From: FEN-1297 sp021817845
GTDB taxonomy: Bacteria > Bacteroidota > Ignavibacteria > Ignavibacteriales > Ignavibacteriaceae
Length of the DNA: 64,000 bases
NCBI GenBank assembly: GCA_021817845.1
Contig: JAKAFW010000011.1
Span: 1 to 64,000, forward strand
Direction of reading: 5' to 3'
Part shown: piece after piece, positions 1 through 9,163 of the stretch
Layout: the number at the start of each line of letters is the position of its first letter
Numbering within the stretch: the first letter of the stretch is position 1
The notes under the pieces: generated by a model
Seen by the model: the letters and a program-made list of their open reading frames with translations, nothing else
Database searches by the model: none
What the model was told of the DNA's origin: nothing
Made by a program: the position numbers and the translations under genes

Positions 1-332
<332 letters not shown>

Positions 333-418
333 TTTAATTTTTATTCACAGAATTGTGGTCGTCTATTATTTTTGGCTCAGCTCTTTCAGTCTTTCATTTT
401 ATTTTATAAAGTTTAAAT

Positions 419-534
<116 letters not shown>

Positions 535-543
535 TTTTAATTT

Positions 544-575
544 AATAACCCCGATTATTTCGGGGTTATTTATTT
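544..575 (+). terminator. rRNA operon intrinsic terminator
   Basis: There is a perfect 11-bp inverted repeat, AATAACCCCGA (544-554) with TCGGGGTTATT (560-570), and a 5-nt loop, followed by a T-rich stretch. It sits just after 5S, where the rRNA transcript should end. Confidence 0.85.
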
Positions 576-883
576 TAAAGTGATTTGATTTCCATTTCTG
601 TTTTGAATTTCTCTCTAAACAAAACTAAATTGTATGGACCATGTGGACTATAATTGCAGTGCTTACACCATATATCGCGGTTGCTCTTATGGTGTTAAAA
701 CCTTAAATGTGATTAAATAAATATTATAAAACATTTTGAGTTCCCTTTTCAAAACTAAGCTTATCTCTATTCGTTAAAATTTTCCGGAATAAGAAAATTC
801 AAATTTAAGGGCAACTCGAATAGTATTATTCCGGATTTATTAAATATAATTATAAGATATTTTTCTTTGATTTAAAGTAGCTG
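576..883. other. Intergenic region without a convincing gene
   Basis: This AT-rich gap lies between the rRNA terminator and the 3' end of the oppositely oriented flavin oxidoreductase gene. The only coding hint is a 21-codon hydrophobic reading frame at 641-706 (starting MWTIIAVLTPY), which lacks a clear ribosome binding site. I see no RNA gene or repeat here. Confidence 0.5.
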
Positions 884-1960
884 CTAAGTAGTTGGGTAAT
901 CTGTATAACCTTTTTCTCCTGGAGTATAGTAAGTACTCGCATCAGATTTCTGTAGTTGAATGCTCCGTTTTAATTTCTCAACAAGATTCGGATTGGAAAT
1001 AAATAATTTCCCGAAGGCAACAAGGTCTCCATTATTCTCAAGCAGATCCTGCTCTGCTTTTTCAGCATCATAACCTCCCGAAAGAATATATGCTCCTTTG
1101 AATCTTTCACGGATTACTTTTTTTACGGATGGGCTGACAACCGGAGCACCCATGCTGCTATGATCTACAACGTGGATATAGGCTAACCCAATCTTACTTA
1201 GCCTTTCTGCTAAAAGTGAATATGTATTATCAATATCATCATAAATTGAAAGATCGTTTGACACGCCATACGGAGAAACTCTAATGCCTACCCTATCTCC
1301 GCCGATTGCTTCAGTGACCTTTTGCGCAATCTCAAGAGCAAACCGAATCCGGTTTTCAGCTAATCCGCCATATTGGTCATCACGATGGTTTGCTGCAGGA
1401 TTTATAAATTGCTCGATTAAATATCCGTTGGCAGCATGAAGTTCAACGCCGTCAAAACCGGCTTTGATTGCGAGTTTTGCGCTCTGTGCATATTCATTAA
1501 TGGCAGTCTGAATATCTTCCAAGCTCATTTCCAGAGGTACAGGAAAATGTTGCAATTGCATTTGATCAGTCCAAACCTCACCTTTCAAGCCAATGGGGGA
1601 AGGAGCAAGAATTTTAGCGTCTGCCGGTAAATTAAGAGGATGAGAAACGCGTCCTGTATGCATTAATTGGACGAAAATATGTCCGCCTTTTGCATGAACA
1701 GCTTCTGTAACTTTTTGCCATGCTTGTACATGATAATCATTGAAGAGACCGGGAATACGTGCATATCCAAGTCCATTTGGTGATGGAGAGGTCCCTTCTG
1801 TAAGTAAAAGTCCTGCATCTGCGCGAAGTTTATAATACTCAACCATTATTTCATTTGGAATATTATTGATCGCACGGCTGCGGGTCATGGGCGCCATAAC
1901 TATTCGATTATTTAAAGTTATACGACCTAATTTATACTCGCTGAATAAAAGCTTTTGCAT
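884..1960 (-). CDS. Old Yellow Enzyme family NADH:flavin oxidoreductase / alkene reductase
   Basis: This is an FMN-dependent (beta/alpha)8-barrel ene-reductase that would use NAD(P)H to reduce electrophilic C=C bonds or nitro compounds in the cytoplasm. At 358 residues the length is normal for the NemA/OYE class. The N-terminus (LGRITLNNRIVMAPMTRSRA, residues 11-30) is typical. The motif VELHAANGYLIEQF carries the substrate-binding His175 and Asn178 and the proton-donor Tyr180. It lies downstream of the arsR-type gene on the same strand, with a perfect palindrome between them (2017-2040), so it is probably repressed by that regulator. The natural substrate cannot be read from sequence; detoxification of reactive electrophiles is the likeliest role. 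Confidence 0.93.
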   Translation of the reverse strand: MQKLLFSEYKLGRITLNNRIVMAPMTRSRAINNIPNEIMVEYYKLRADAGLLLTEGTSPSPNGLGYARIPGLFNDYHVQAWQKVTEAVHAKGGHIFVQLMHTGRVSHPLNLPADAKILAPSPIGLKGEVWTDQMQLQHFPVPLEMSLEDIQTAINEYAQSAKLAIKAGFDGVELHAANGYLIEQFINPAANHRDDQYGGLAENRIRFALEIAQKVTEAIGGDRVGIRVSPYGVSNDLSIYDDIDNTYSLLAERLSKIGLAYIHVVDHSSMGAPVVSPSVKKVIRERFKGAYILSGGYDAEKAEQDLLENNGDLVAFGKLFISNPNLVEKLKRSIQLQKSDASTYYTPGEKGYTDYPTT

Positions 1961-2016
1961 ATTATTTTCTTTCTTTAATTAGTTATTAATAAATATCTTC
2001 TTGATAAGACATATTT

Positions 2017-2040
2017 ATATATCGAAATGCATCGATATAT
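2017..2040. promoter_or_regulatory. Palindromic operator upstream of the OYE gene
   Basis: This is a perfect 9-bp inverted repeat, ATATATCGA (2017-2025) and TCGATATAT (2032-2040), separated by 6 bp. It lies 56 bp upstream of the OYE start and just past the repressor stop codon. It shares the core ATATCGAAAT with the palindrome over the repressor's own start, so both are probably bound by the ArsR-family protein. Binding is inferred. Confidence 0.7.
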
Positions 2041-2053
2041 AGAATAATTTTTT

Positions 2054-2335
2054 TTACTTCAATAAGTTTGTAGAAATGAAACTGCTAAATTCATCCAATG
2101 AATTTTTGTTTACGGTGATAATTAAAAACCTGCCGTCTTTGACAGTATTCAGTAATCCGGCTTCAGCTAAAATTTTTAAGTGATGTGAAACCGTAGGTTG
2201 AGAAAGTCCAGCAATTTTTTCAGCTTCATTGCAGGTAATACTTTTTCTTCTTACAATCTCATTGAGAATTTTAAGGCGAGTTTTATCAGATAGCGCTTTC
2301 GCTATTTTGACAATATTATCTTCATTTGTACTCAT
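2054..2335 (-). CDS. ArsR family winged-helix transcriptional repressor
   Basis: This 93-residue protein has the ArsR winged-helix fold: a helix typical of the family at 10-28 (KALSDKTRLKILNEI), a recognition helix at about 45-58 (GLSQPTVSHHLKIL), and a beta wing with KDGR. It lacks the ELCVCDL metal-binding motif of arsenic/cadmium sensors. Its only cysteine is Cys35, next to the HTH, which would fit redox or electrophile sensing rather than metal sensing. It precedes the OYE gene on the same strand. Its start codon lies inside a long perfect palindrome, which suggests autorepression. Effector and target range are inferred. Confidence 0.88.
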   Translation of the reverse strand: MSTNEDNIVKIAKALSDKTRLKILNEIVRRKSITCNEAEKIAGLSQPTVSHHLKILAEAGLLNTVKDGRFLIITVNKNSLDEFSSFISTNLLK

Positions 2336-2362
2336 ATTGATATATCGAAATATATCAATATG
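2333..2362. promoter_or_regulatory. Autoregulatory palindrome over the arsR-type start codon
   Basis: This is a perfect 13-bp inverted repeat, CATATTGATATAT (2333-2345) and ATATATCAATATG (2350-2362), with a 4-bp centre CGAA. The repressor's start codon (complement of 2333-2335) is the first triplet of the palindrome, so a bound dimer would cover the translation start region. The core matches the operator at 2017-2040. Confidence 0.75.
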
Positions 2363-2529
2363 AGGATGCTAAAGTCAAATATTTTAAAGATAATTTTTAC
2401 TTGTGTGATATTTCCGACAGACATTCCTTAATTTCAATTAAAATTTTTAGCGAAAATTCTAAAAATTAAAACACAATTTTCATCTCATTTCTTATTATAT
2501 TTAAGCCATAAAAAAATGAAAAATTGTTT

Positions 2530-2603
2530 GCGCCCATAGTTCAACTGGACAGAACGTTGGATTCCGGTTCCAAAGGTTGAGGGTTCGATTCCTTCTGGGC
2601 GCA
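2530..2603 (+). tRNA. tRNA-Arg (anticodon CCG)
   Basis: The cloverleaf is complete: acceptor GCGCCCA/TGGGCGC (perfect), D arm, anticodon stem TTGGA/TCCAA with loop TTCCGGT (anticodon CCG, reads CGG), T arm GAGGG-TTCGATT-CCTTC, and discriminator A. The 3' CCA is not encoded. Confidence 0.95.
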
Positions 2604-2831
2604 CGATTAAGGTGGATTGTATTAAGTGTTTTATCAATTTTGTTTGCTATATCTAAACTAGATATTGAACTTTTAGATAGTTCCTTTATTCTATATTAAG
2701 TTAACGTTAAATAAAAAAATAATTTTCAACATAAATAATGAAATTGCTAAATTTATTGCTAAATTTGTGCAACATTTTTAAACTAAATTTGGATCAACTC
2801 AGATCTAAAAATTTGAAGAATAGGATTTGCA

Positions 2832-3518
2832 ATGCTAACTAAGAAGAAAAAACTTTCAAAAAAAGAAATTAAAGAAGATAAACTTGTAACTTTTTATTAT
2901 AAAGCCTATGGCTATTTTGATGATAACAAGTCAAAGGTATTTGCTTATATAGGTGGATTTTTAGTCCTGCTTGCTTTGATTGCTTTCTATATAAACTACC
3001 GTCACCAACAAAATATTCATGCAGGTATTGAACTATCTCGTGTGATTCCCTTGTATGATTCAGGTTCTTTTCTTGAAGCAATCGAAGGTCGTGCAGGGAC
3101 AAATATTATCGGGCTAAAAAAAATTGTGGACGAATATGGCAGCACTGAAAATGGAGAAACAGCAAAGATCTATCTTGCAAATTCCTATAATATGCTTGGC
3201 AAGTATGATGACGCATATAAGTATTATAAAGATTATTCCGGTAGTTTTAATATGTATAAAGCAACTGCCCTTGCCGGGCAAGCTTCATATTTTGCTAACA
3301 AAAATAACTATGAAAAAGCTGCAGATTTATATCGCAAAGCCTCTCGCGTTTCAAAAAATGATGTTCTTAATTCAGGATATTTGCTTCAAGCTGGGGTAAA
3401 TTACATGAGTGCTCATAAGCAACAGGATGCAAAGGAAATGTTTAAAGCAATCATTAAAGACTATCTTACTACACCGGAATATCGGGATGCAAACAAGTAT
3501 TTAACCGAGATTCAATAA
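2832..3518 (+). CDS. Membrane-anchored TPR protein (YfgM-like)
   Basis: This 228-residue protein has a lysine-rich N-terminal cytoplasmic segment (1-20), one transmembrane helix at about 38-58 (VFAYIGGFLVLLALIAFYI), and a periplasmic tetratricopeptide region from about 105 on (for example YLANSYNMLGKYDDAYKYY and YFANKNNYEKAADLYRKA). The layout matches YfgM/tol-pal-like TPR proteins that act in envelope or chaperone complexes. It stands alone upstream of efp with its own terminator. The exact role is unknown; the TPR and anchor are seen directly. Confidence 0.75.
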   Translation: MLTKKKKLSKKEIKEDKLVTFYYKAYGYFDDNKSKVFAYIGGFLVLLALIAFYINYRHQQNIHAGIELSRVIPLYDSGSFLEAIEGRAGTNIIGLKKIVDEYGSTENGETAKIYLANSYNMLGKYDDAYKYYKDYSGSFNMYKATALAGQASYFANKNNYEKAADLYRKASRVSKNDVLNSGYLLQAGVNYMSAHKQQDAKEMFKAIIKDYLTTPEYRDANKYLTEIQ

Positions 3519-3549
3519 ATCTCGCTTCTTATCATCTAAAAAATATTCA

Positions 3550-3579
3550 GCCGTGATTTTTAATTTTCATGGCTTTTTT
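3550..3579 (+). terminator. Intrinsic terminator after the TPR gene
   Basis: The stem GCCGTGA (3550-3556) pairs with TCATGGC (3567-3573), with one G-U pair and a 10-nt loop. It is followed directly by six T residues. It lies 30 nt past the TPR protein stop codon. Confidence 0.75.
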
Positions 3580-3720
3580 ATCGATTTTTAGCAAGAAAAT
3601 GATGAAAAGTAGTCGTTTTATGCTAAAAATTGATGATTTTAGAAATTACAAATTCCTTGACTTTCAACCCTTATATATCTATTTTTTTGACCTATTTTAT
3701 TAACATTAATATTTGAGATT

Positions 3721-4284
3721 ATGGCAGATACTTCAGATTTCAGAACTGGACTAATAATAAAGTTTAAAAATAACCTTTTTTCGATTGTAGAATTCCAGCA
3801 CGTCAAACCCGGCAAAGGCGGCGCATTTGTTCGCAGCATGCTTAAAAATTTACGCACAGGAAAAGTTTTAGATAATACATTTCGAGCCGGTGAATCAATT
3901 GAGATCGTTCGGGTCGAAAGAAGGAAATACCAATACCTTTTTCGCGAAAATGATTTTCTTGTTTGTATGGATAAAGATACTTACGAACAGTTAAATGTAC
4001 CGGTGGAACTTTTCGGCGAAGGTGTGGGTTATCTAAAAGAAAGCGAAGAAATTGAAATATTATTTAACGGAAGCGAAATAATATCCGTTGAAATTCCAAT
4101 CTTTGTAAATCTTAAAGTAATTGAAACGGAACCCGGATTTAGAGGTGATACTGCAACCGGTGCAAATAAACCTGCGAAGCTTGAAACCGGCGCAACTATC
4201 AACGTTCCCTTGTTCATAAATGTCGACGATTTTTTAAGAGTTGATACTCGAACTGGTGAATACGTTGAAAGAGTTAAATCTTAA
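3721..4284 (+). CDS. efp: Translation elongation factor P
   Basis: EF-P binds between the P and E sites of the ribosome and relieves stalling at polyproline. The 187-residue protein has the full three-domain length: an N-terminal KOW-like domain (1-65) and two OB domains. The loop motif KPGKGGAF places the tip lysine at residue 32, the position that is modified in some bacteria; no modification genes (epmA/B) are visible nearby. It is followed 12 nt later by accB, so the two may be cotranscribed, an arrangement found in many bacteria. The ATG start at 3721 lacks an obvious Shine-Dalgarno sequence. Confidence 0.97.
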   Translation: MADTSDFRTGLIIKFKNNLFSIVEFQHVKPGKGGAFVRSMLKNLRTGKVLDNTFRAGESIEIVRVERRKYQYLFRENDFLVCMDKDTYEQLNVPVELFGEGVGYLKESEEIEILFNGSEIISVEIPIFVNLKVIETEPGFRGDTATGANKPAKLETGATINVPLFINVDDFLRVDTRTGEYVERVKS

Positions 4285-4296
4285 TTAAGGAAGAAT

Positions 4297-4764
4297 ATGG
4301 ATTTAAACCTTATTAAAAAACTTGTCAAAATTGTTGACACGAGTGAAATTACAGATCTTGAAGTTGAAGAAAATGGATTGCGCATAAAGGTTGCTAAGAA
4401 ACTTAGAACCTTCAAGACTTACGAGCAACCACAAGTCATTATTGGAAATGCTCCACTTCAGGAAACACAAGAGAAAAGTTCTTTAACCGAGGGAACAATT
4501 TCTGCGACAGAAAAACCTGCAAACGTTCACGAAATAAAATCCCCAATTGTTGGAACGTTCTATAGAGCTCCTGCACCCGATGCCGATTCATACGTACAAG
4601 TTGGCGACACGATCTCTCAGGGCGCGGTTTTATGTATTGTAGAGGCTATGAAATTAATGAATGAAATTGAATCCGACGTAAGCGGAAAGGTCATTAAAAT
4701 TCTTGCCGAAAACGGCAAACCAGTTGAATACAATCAACCTTTGTTCTTAATTCAAACTAGTTGA
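4297..4764 (+). CDS. accB: Acetyl-CoA carboxylase biotin carboxyl carrier protein
   Basis: This protein carries biotin between the biotin carboxylase and carboxyltransferase steps of acetyl-CoA carboxylase, the first committed step of fatty acid synthesis. It has 155 residues, a conserved N-terminal helix region (MDLNLIKKLVKIVDTSEI), a flexible linker at about 50-80, and a C-terminal biotinyl domain whose EAMKLMNEI motif places the biotinylated lysine at residue 119. It lies immediately upstream of accC in the usual accBC order. Confidence 0.97.
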   Translation: MDLNLIKKLVKIVDTSEITDLEVEENGLRIKVAKKLRTFKTYEQPQVIIGNAPLQETQEKSSLTEGTISATEKPANVHEIKSPIVGTFYRAPAPDADSYVQVGDTISQGAVLCIVEAMKLMNEIESDVSGKVIKILAENGKPVEYNQPLFLIQTS

Positions 4765-4791
4765 TTCATTTCTTAAGATATTGAGGGAATT

Positions 4792-6129
4792 TTGTTTGAT
4801 AAAATTTTAATCGCTAATCGTGGCGAAATTGCCCTAAGAATTATCCGCACATGTAAAGAATTAGGCATTAAAACCGTTGCTGTCTATTCTGAAGCAGATA
4901 GAGACTCTCTTCATGTAACTTTTGCTGATGAAGCTGTATGCATCGGTCCAGCCCCCAGTAAAGAAAGTTATTTAAAGATTCCGGTAATTATTTCGGCAGC
5001 TCATATTACTGGTGCTGATGCTATTCATCCTGGTTACGGTTTTCTAGCTGAAAATGCTAATTTTTCCGAAATATGCGCCGAGTCTGCTATTAAATTTATC
5101 GGTCCATCCCCGCAAATGATAAATGCGATGGGTGACAAAGCATACGCGAAAAAAACTATGCGTAAAACAGGAGTTCCTGTTGTCCCTGGTAGCGAAGGTG
5201 TGGTAAAAGATTCCGCTGAAGGGAAATCTATTGCCGAGGAAATCGGTTACCCGGTTATTATTAAAGCTTCTGCAGGAGGTGGTGGCAAAGGGATGCGAGT
5301 AGTTTGGGAAAAAAGTGAGTTTGACAATGCTTTCCAAATGGCACAAAATGAAGCTGGCTCCGCTTTTGGTAATTCGGAAGTTTATTTGGAAAAATTTGTA
5401 GAAAATCCGCGACACGTGGAGATTCAGATTTTGGGCGATTCGTTTGGAAATGTTTATCATTATGGAGAGAGAGATTGTTCAGTCCAGAGAAGGCATCAAA
5501 AATTAATTGAAGAATCACCTTCACCTGCGCTTGACCAAAAATTGCGCGAAAAAATGGGTGAGGCTGCAAAACTTGGCGCTCATGCCGTAAATTATGAAGG
5601 CGCAGGGACTATAGAATTTCTGCTTGATAAATATAAAAATTTTTATTTTATGGAAATGAACACGCGTATTCAAGTTGAGCATCCTGTAACCGAGTACGTA
5701 TATGGTGTTGATCTTGTTCGGCAACAGATTCTTGTAGCTGCCGGAGAAAAAGTAGAAACTCTTCCACAACAACCAAACGGTCACAGTATAGAATTTAGAA
5801 TAAATGCGGAAGACCCTGAAAAAGGATTTAGACCTTCACCCGGTAAAATTACTTCTGTACATTTTCCCGGCGGATTTGGCGTACGTGTTGATTCTCATAT
5901 TTATAACTCCTACTCGATTCCTCCTTATTATGATTCCTTGATTGCTAAGCTGATTGTCTGGGGTCAGAATCGTGAACATGCAATTGCCAGAGGACGAAGA
6001 GCGCTTGAGGAATTTGTTGTTGAGGGAATTAAAACAACTATTCCGTTTCATCTTCAAGTATTGCAGGATAAAAGATTCCTTACCGGAAATTTTGATACAG
6101 GATTTTTAGATAATTTCTTTAAAGAATAA
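4792..6129 (+). CDS. accC: Acetyl-CoA carboxylase biotin carboxylase subunit
   Basis: This enzyme carboxylates the biotin of AccB using ATP and bicarbonate. At 445 residues it is full length. The N-terminal domain (ILIANRGEIALRIIRTCKEL), the ATP-grasp glycine-rich loop (KASAGGGGKGMRVV) and the MEMNTRIQVEHPVTE active-site motif are all present. Translation starts at TTG (4792), supported by GAGGG about six bases upstream and by the family's fixed start MFDKILIANRG. It is 27 nt downstream of accB and 28 nt upstream of gcvH, so one transcript may cover efp-accB-accC-gcvH. Confidence 0.97.
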   Translation: MFDKILIANRGEIALRIIRTCKELGIKTVAVYSEADRDSLHVTFADEAVCIGPAPSKESYLKIPVIISAAHITGADAIHPGYGFLAENANFSEICAESAIKFIGPSPQMINAMGDKAYAKKTMRKTGVPVVPGSEGVVKDSAEGKSIAEEIGYPVIIKASAGGGGKGMRVVWEKSEFDNAFQMAQNEAGSAFGNSEVYLEKFVENPRHVEIQILGDSFGNVYHYGERDCSVQRRHQKLIEESPSPALDQKLREKMGEAAKLGAHAVNYEGAGTIEFLLDKYKNFYFMEMNTRIQVEHPVTEYVYGVDLVRQQILVAAGEKVETLPQQPNGHSIEFRINAEDPEKGFRPSPGKITSVHFPGGFGVRVDSHIYNSYSIPPYYDSLIAKLIVWGQNREHAIARGRRALEEFVVEGIKTTIPFHLQVLQDKRFLTGNFDTGFLDNFFKE

Positions 6130-6157
6130 TTTTTTAAAACTTAATTTTGAGGTTAAA

Positions 6158-6538
6158 ATGAACTTTCCTGAAAATATGAAATATACAAAAGAACACGAAT
6201 GGCTTCTAGTTGAGGGAAACTCCGGCAAAATCGGAATTACAGAATACGCACAGGGTGAGCTTGGGGACGTAGTATTTGTTGATATCGATCCTAACACAAG
6301 TACCATAAAAAGCGGCGAAGCCTTCGGCACAATCGAAGCAGTTAAAACCGTCAGTGATATTTATGCCCCCGTTAACGGTAAGGTTATCGAAATAAATAAA
6401 GCTCTATCTGATTCACCGGAATTAATTAACAGCGATCCTTACGGTGCAGGCTGGATGGTAAAAATAGAAATATCAAATCCGGCAGAAGTATCCAATTTGC
6501 TTGATAGTAATGCTTACAAAGCTTTGATCGCTCAGTAA
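6158..6538 (+). CDS. gcvH: Glycine cleavage system H protein
   Basis: This is the lipoyl carrier protein that shuttles the aminomethyl group between the P and T proteins of glycine decarboxylase. The 126 residues are full length, with the EHEW N-terminal motif and the lipoylation motif FGTIEAVKTVSDIYAP. The gcvP and gcvT genes are not in the window. It follows accC closely and is trailed by an inverted repeat at 6635-6665 that may end the transcript. Confidence 0.97.
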   Translation: MNFPENMKYTKEHEWLLVEGNSGKIGITEYAQGELGDVVFVDIDPNTSTIKSGEAFGTIEAVKTVSDIYAPVNGKVIEINKALSDSPELINSDPYGAGWMVKIEISNPAEVSNLLDSNAYKALIAQ

Positions 6539-6634
6539 AAACATCTGTATTTTGAACGGCAAGTTGATTTAAAATTATCGCTAATAATTTTTTTGCCTCA
6601 AAGTACTTTTGTCTGTCTAATCATTCGTAAATTA

Positions 6635-6665
6635 AAAACAAAATCCGAAGAATGGGTTTTGTTTT
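6635..6665 (+). terminator. Probable terminator between gcvH and guaA
   Basis: AAAACAAAATCC (6635-6646) pairs with GGGTTTTGTTTT (6654-6665) to form a 12-bp stem with one G-T pair and a 7-nt loop. The 3' arm itself is T-rich. The long A/T arms would also work as a terminator on the other strand. It lies about 100 nt past gcvH. Confidence 0.55.
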
Positions 6666-6706
6666 CCATTTAGAATCAATCAATTAATTAATTTGGTCTA
6701 GGAAAT

Positions 6707-8248
6707 ATGAAAAGTAAAGAAAAAATATTAATCATAGATTTTGGTGCGCAATATTCACAGCTAATAACAAGAAGAGTCAGAGAAGCTCACGTTTACTCAG
6801 AAATTCATTCAAATGATATATCGCTGGAGGAAGTAATAAAAATGAATCCCTCGGGGATAATTTTATCCGGTGGACCTATGAGTGTTTATGATTCGGGCTC
6901 TCCTCAAATTGATCAGGAAATTTTAAAGTTGGGTATTCCTGTCTTAGGCATTTGTTACGGACACCAATTAATTTGCAAAGCTTTTGGTGGCGAAGTTGAA
7001 CCAGCACGGGACCGCGAATACGGAAAGACAATTTTAAGAATAACCGGAGAGTCCCGATTATTTGAAAATGTAATTAAAAGTTCAATTGTATGGATGAGCC
7101 ACGGTGATTATCTCACAAAGTTGCCGGAAGGGTTTAATGTAATTGGGCAGTCAGACCATTCTCCTTTTTGTGTTATTAGCAACGATGAGAAAAATATTTT
7201 TGGCGTTCAGTTTCACCCGGAAGTTGTACATTCCGTTGAAGGAAGAAAAATAATTAATAATTTTGTTTACAGAATTTGCCAATGTACGGGTGATTGGACT
7301 CCCCAGAATTTTATTGAAGATAGTATTGAAAAAATAAAGAATTCCGTTGGAAAATCTAAAGTTATCTGCGCTTTAAGCGGTGGGGTTGATTCCACCGTTG
7401 CGGCAGTTTTAGTAAAAAAGGCAATCGGCGAAAATCTTATCAGCATACATATTGATACCGGCTTGATGCGCAAGAATGAAAGCGAAAAGATTGGGAAAAT
7501 GTTTGATGAAAAGCTGGATCTTAATCATATCCATATAGATGCTTCTGAAAGATTTTTGAAAAATTTAACTGGAGTAGTTGACCCTGAGAAAAAAAGAAAA
7601 ATTATTGGAAATACTTTTATTGAAGTTTTTGAAGAAGAAGCTAAGAAACATGGCGATTCAAAATTTCTAGTTCAGGGCACTTTATATCCAGACGTAATTG
7701 AGTCCATGCCTATAAAAGGCGCTTCGGCAACTATTAAAACACACCACAACGTTGGCGGTCTTCCGGAAATAATGAACTTAAAATTAATCGAACCATTCCG
7801 TGAACTTTTTAAAGATGAGGTCCGAAGTGTCGGAAGAGAGCTCAATATTCCCGAAGAGTTTATTGAACGGCATCCTTTTCCAGGCCCGGGGCTTGCAGTA
7901 AGAGTAATCGGCGAAGTGACAAAAGAAAAGCTTGACATTCTTCGCGATGCTGACGATATTTTTATCAACGAAATTAAAGGGGCCGTCCTTTATAATCAGA
8001 TCTGGCAGGCATTTGCAGTCCTTTTGCCCATACAGTCTGTCGGTGTAATGGGAGATTCGCGCACTTACGATTTTGTTTTGGCTCTGCGCGCTGTTACCTC
8101 AGTAGACGGTATGACTGCTGATTGGTTCAGATTTGAACATAATTTTTTGGAAATTGTTTCAAATAAAATAATTAATAAAGTTCGAGGAATTAACAGAGTC
8201 GTTTATGATATCAGCTCGAAACCTCCTTCAACAATCGAATGGGAATAA
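6707..8248 (+). CDS. guaA: GMP synthase (glutamine-hydrolysing)
   Basis: GuaA converts XMP to GMP using ATP and glutamine. Its 513 residues include a class I glutamine amidotransferase domain (nucleophile Cys83 in GICYGHQ, and the FHPE motif), the ATP-pyrophosphatase P-loop (ALSGGVDSTVAAV, about 220), and the C-terminal dimerization domain ending KPPSTIEWE, as in known enzymes. AGGAAA precedes the ATG. It overlaps nothing and is followed within 6 nt by a TPR gene. Confidence 0.98.
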   Translation: MKSKEKILIIDFGAQYSQLITRRVREAHVYSEIHSNDISLEEVIKMNPSGIILSGGPMSVYDSGSPQIDQEILKLGIPVLGICYGHQLICKAFGGEVEPARDREYGKTILRITGESRLFENVIKSSIVWMSHGDYLTKLPEGFNVIGQSDHSPFCVISNDEKNIFGVQFHPEVVHSVEGRKIINNFVYRICQCTGDWTPQNFIEDSIEKIKNSVGKSKVICALSGGVDSTVAAVLVKKAIGENLISIHIDTGLMRKNESEKIGKMFDEKLDLNHIHIDASERFLKNLTGVVDPEKKRKIIGNTFIEVFEEEAKKHGDSKFLVQGTLYPDVIESMPIKGASATIKTHHNVGGLPEIMNLKLIEPFRELFKDEVRSVGRELNIPEEFIERHPFPGPGLAVRVIGEVTKEKLDILRDADDIFINEIKGAVLYNQIWQAFAVLLPIQSVGVMGDSRTYDFVLALRAVTSVDGMTADWFRFEHNFLEIVSNKIINKVRGINRVVYDISSKPPSTIEWE

Positions 8249-8254
8249 ATCGAC

Positions 8255-9163
8255 GTGGAAGTAAACTATAGTCTTGATCATAAAATTAAAAGTGCACACT
8301 CTTTTGAAAGTGAAGGAAGGCTGCTTCATGCTGCACAAATTTATATCTCAATAATTGATGAATATCCAAATTTTGTAGATGCTTACTTTAACCTTGCCCA
8401 CCTTTACGAAAAGTTAGGAAATATTAACAGCGCAATCCATTTGTTGCAATCTTTAATGGACATAGATTCTGAAAATATAGATGCCAGACTTTTTTACGGT
8501 CAATTTTTGATAAGAAATAACCTTTGGGATAAAGCTATAGAAGTACTTAGTCTCATTATGCCAGAAGAAGAACCTGTTGTAGCATTCTTTTTAGGCTACT
8601 CCCATTTTATGTTAAATGAGTTTGAACTTTCTAAAATTAACTTCCTAAATTTTATTTCCGTTGAAAAAAACAATGAACTTGTTCATGAAGCTTATATTTA
8701 TTTAGCTAAGATTGAAATAAAGTTAAAAAATTTTGAATCGGCATTGGCATTTTCAAAGAAGGCCGATGTCCTTTACTCAAATTTTTGGGAATTAAATAAA
8801 ATCTATGCCGAAACCTATTTTAACCTTGGTATGTTTGCACACGCCGTAGCGCCTGTTGAAAAGGCTATTAAATTGAATCAGAACGAAGCTTCCCCTTATG
8901 AATTAGCTGGAAAAATTTATCTTAAGCTTGGCGATTACCAAAGAGCAGAAAAATATTTTTTGAAGTTTATTGAATTAATTGATGATGCTTCATCCGATAT
9001 TTACACAAAGCTTGCTGAGGCTTGTTTAAAATCTAGCAAGCCTTTAGATGCCTTGGCATATTTTGATATTGCAATCAAGCTTGACCCCAGTAATAATAAT
9101 GCGATTGAAGGGAAAAGAAACACCCAAAAATTTCTAAATAAGAATGCGGCTTCAGATGGTTAG
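8255..9163 (+). CDS. Tetratricopeptide repeat protein
   Basis: This 302-residue protein has no signal peptide and is built almost entirely of TPR units, for example YFNLAHLYEKLGNINSAIHL, YELAGKIYLKLGDYQRAEKY and LDALAYFDIAIKLDPSN. The start is GTG at 8255, six bases after guaA, with no strong ribosome binding site, so translational coupling is possible. The 3' end overlaps the start of the next envelope gene. It is probably a cytoplasmic scaffold; the partner cannot be told from sequence. Confidence 0.75.
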   Translation: MEVNYSLDHKIKSAHSFESEGRLLHAAQIYISIIDEYPNFVDAYFNLAHLYEKLGNINSAIHLLQSLMDIDSENIDARLFYGQFLIRNNLWDKAIEVLSLIMPEEEPVVAFFLGYSHFMLNEFELSKINFLNFISVEKNNELVHEAYIYLAKIEIKLKNFESALAFSKKADVLYSNFWELNKIYAETYFNLGMFAHAVAPVEKAIKLNQNEASPYELAGKIYLKLGDYQRAEKYFLKFIELIDDASSDIYTKLAEACLKSSKPLDALAYFDIAIKLDPSNNNAIEGKRNTQKFLNKNAASDG

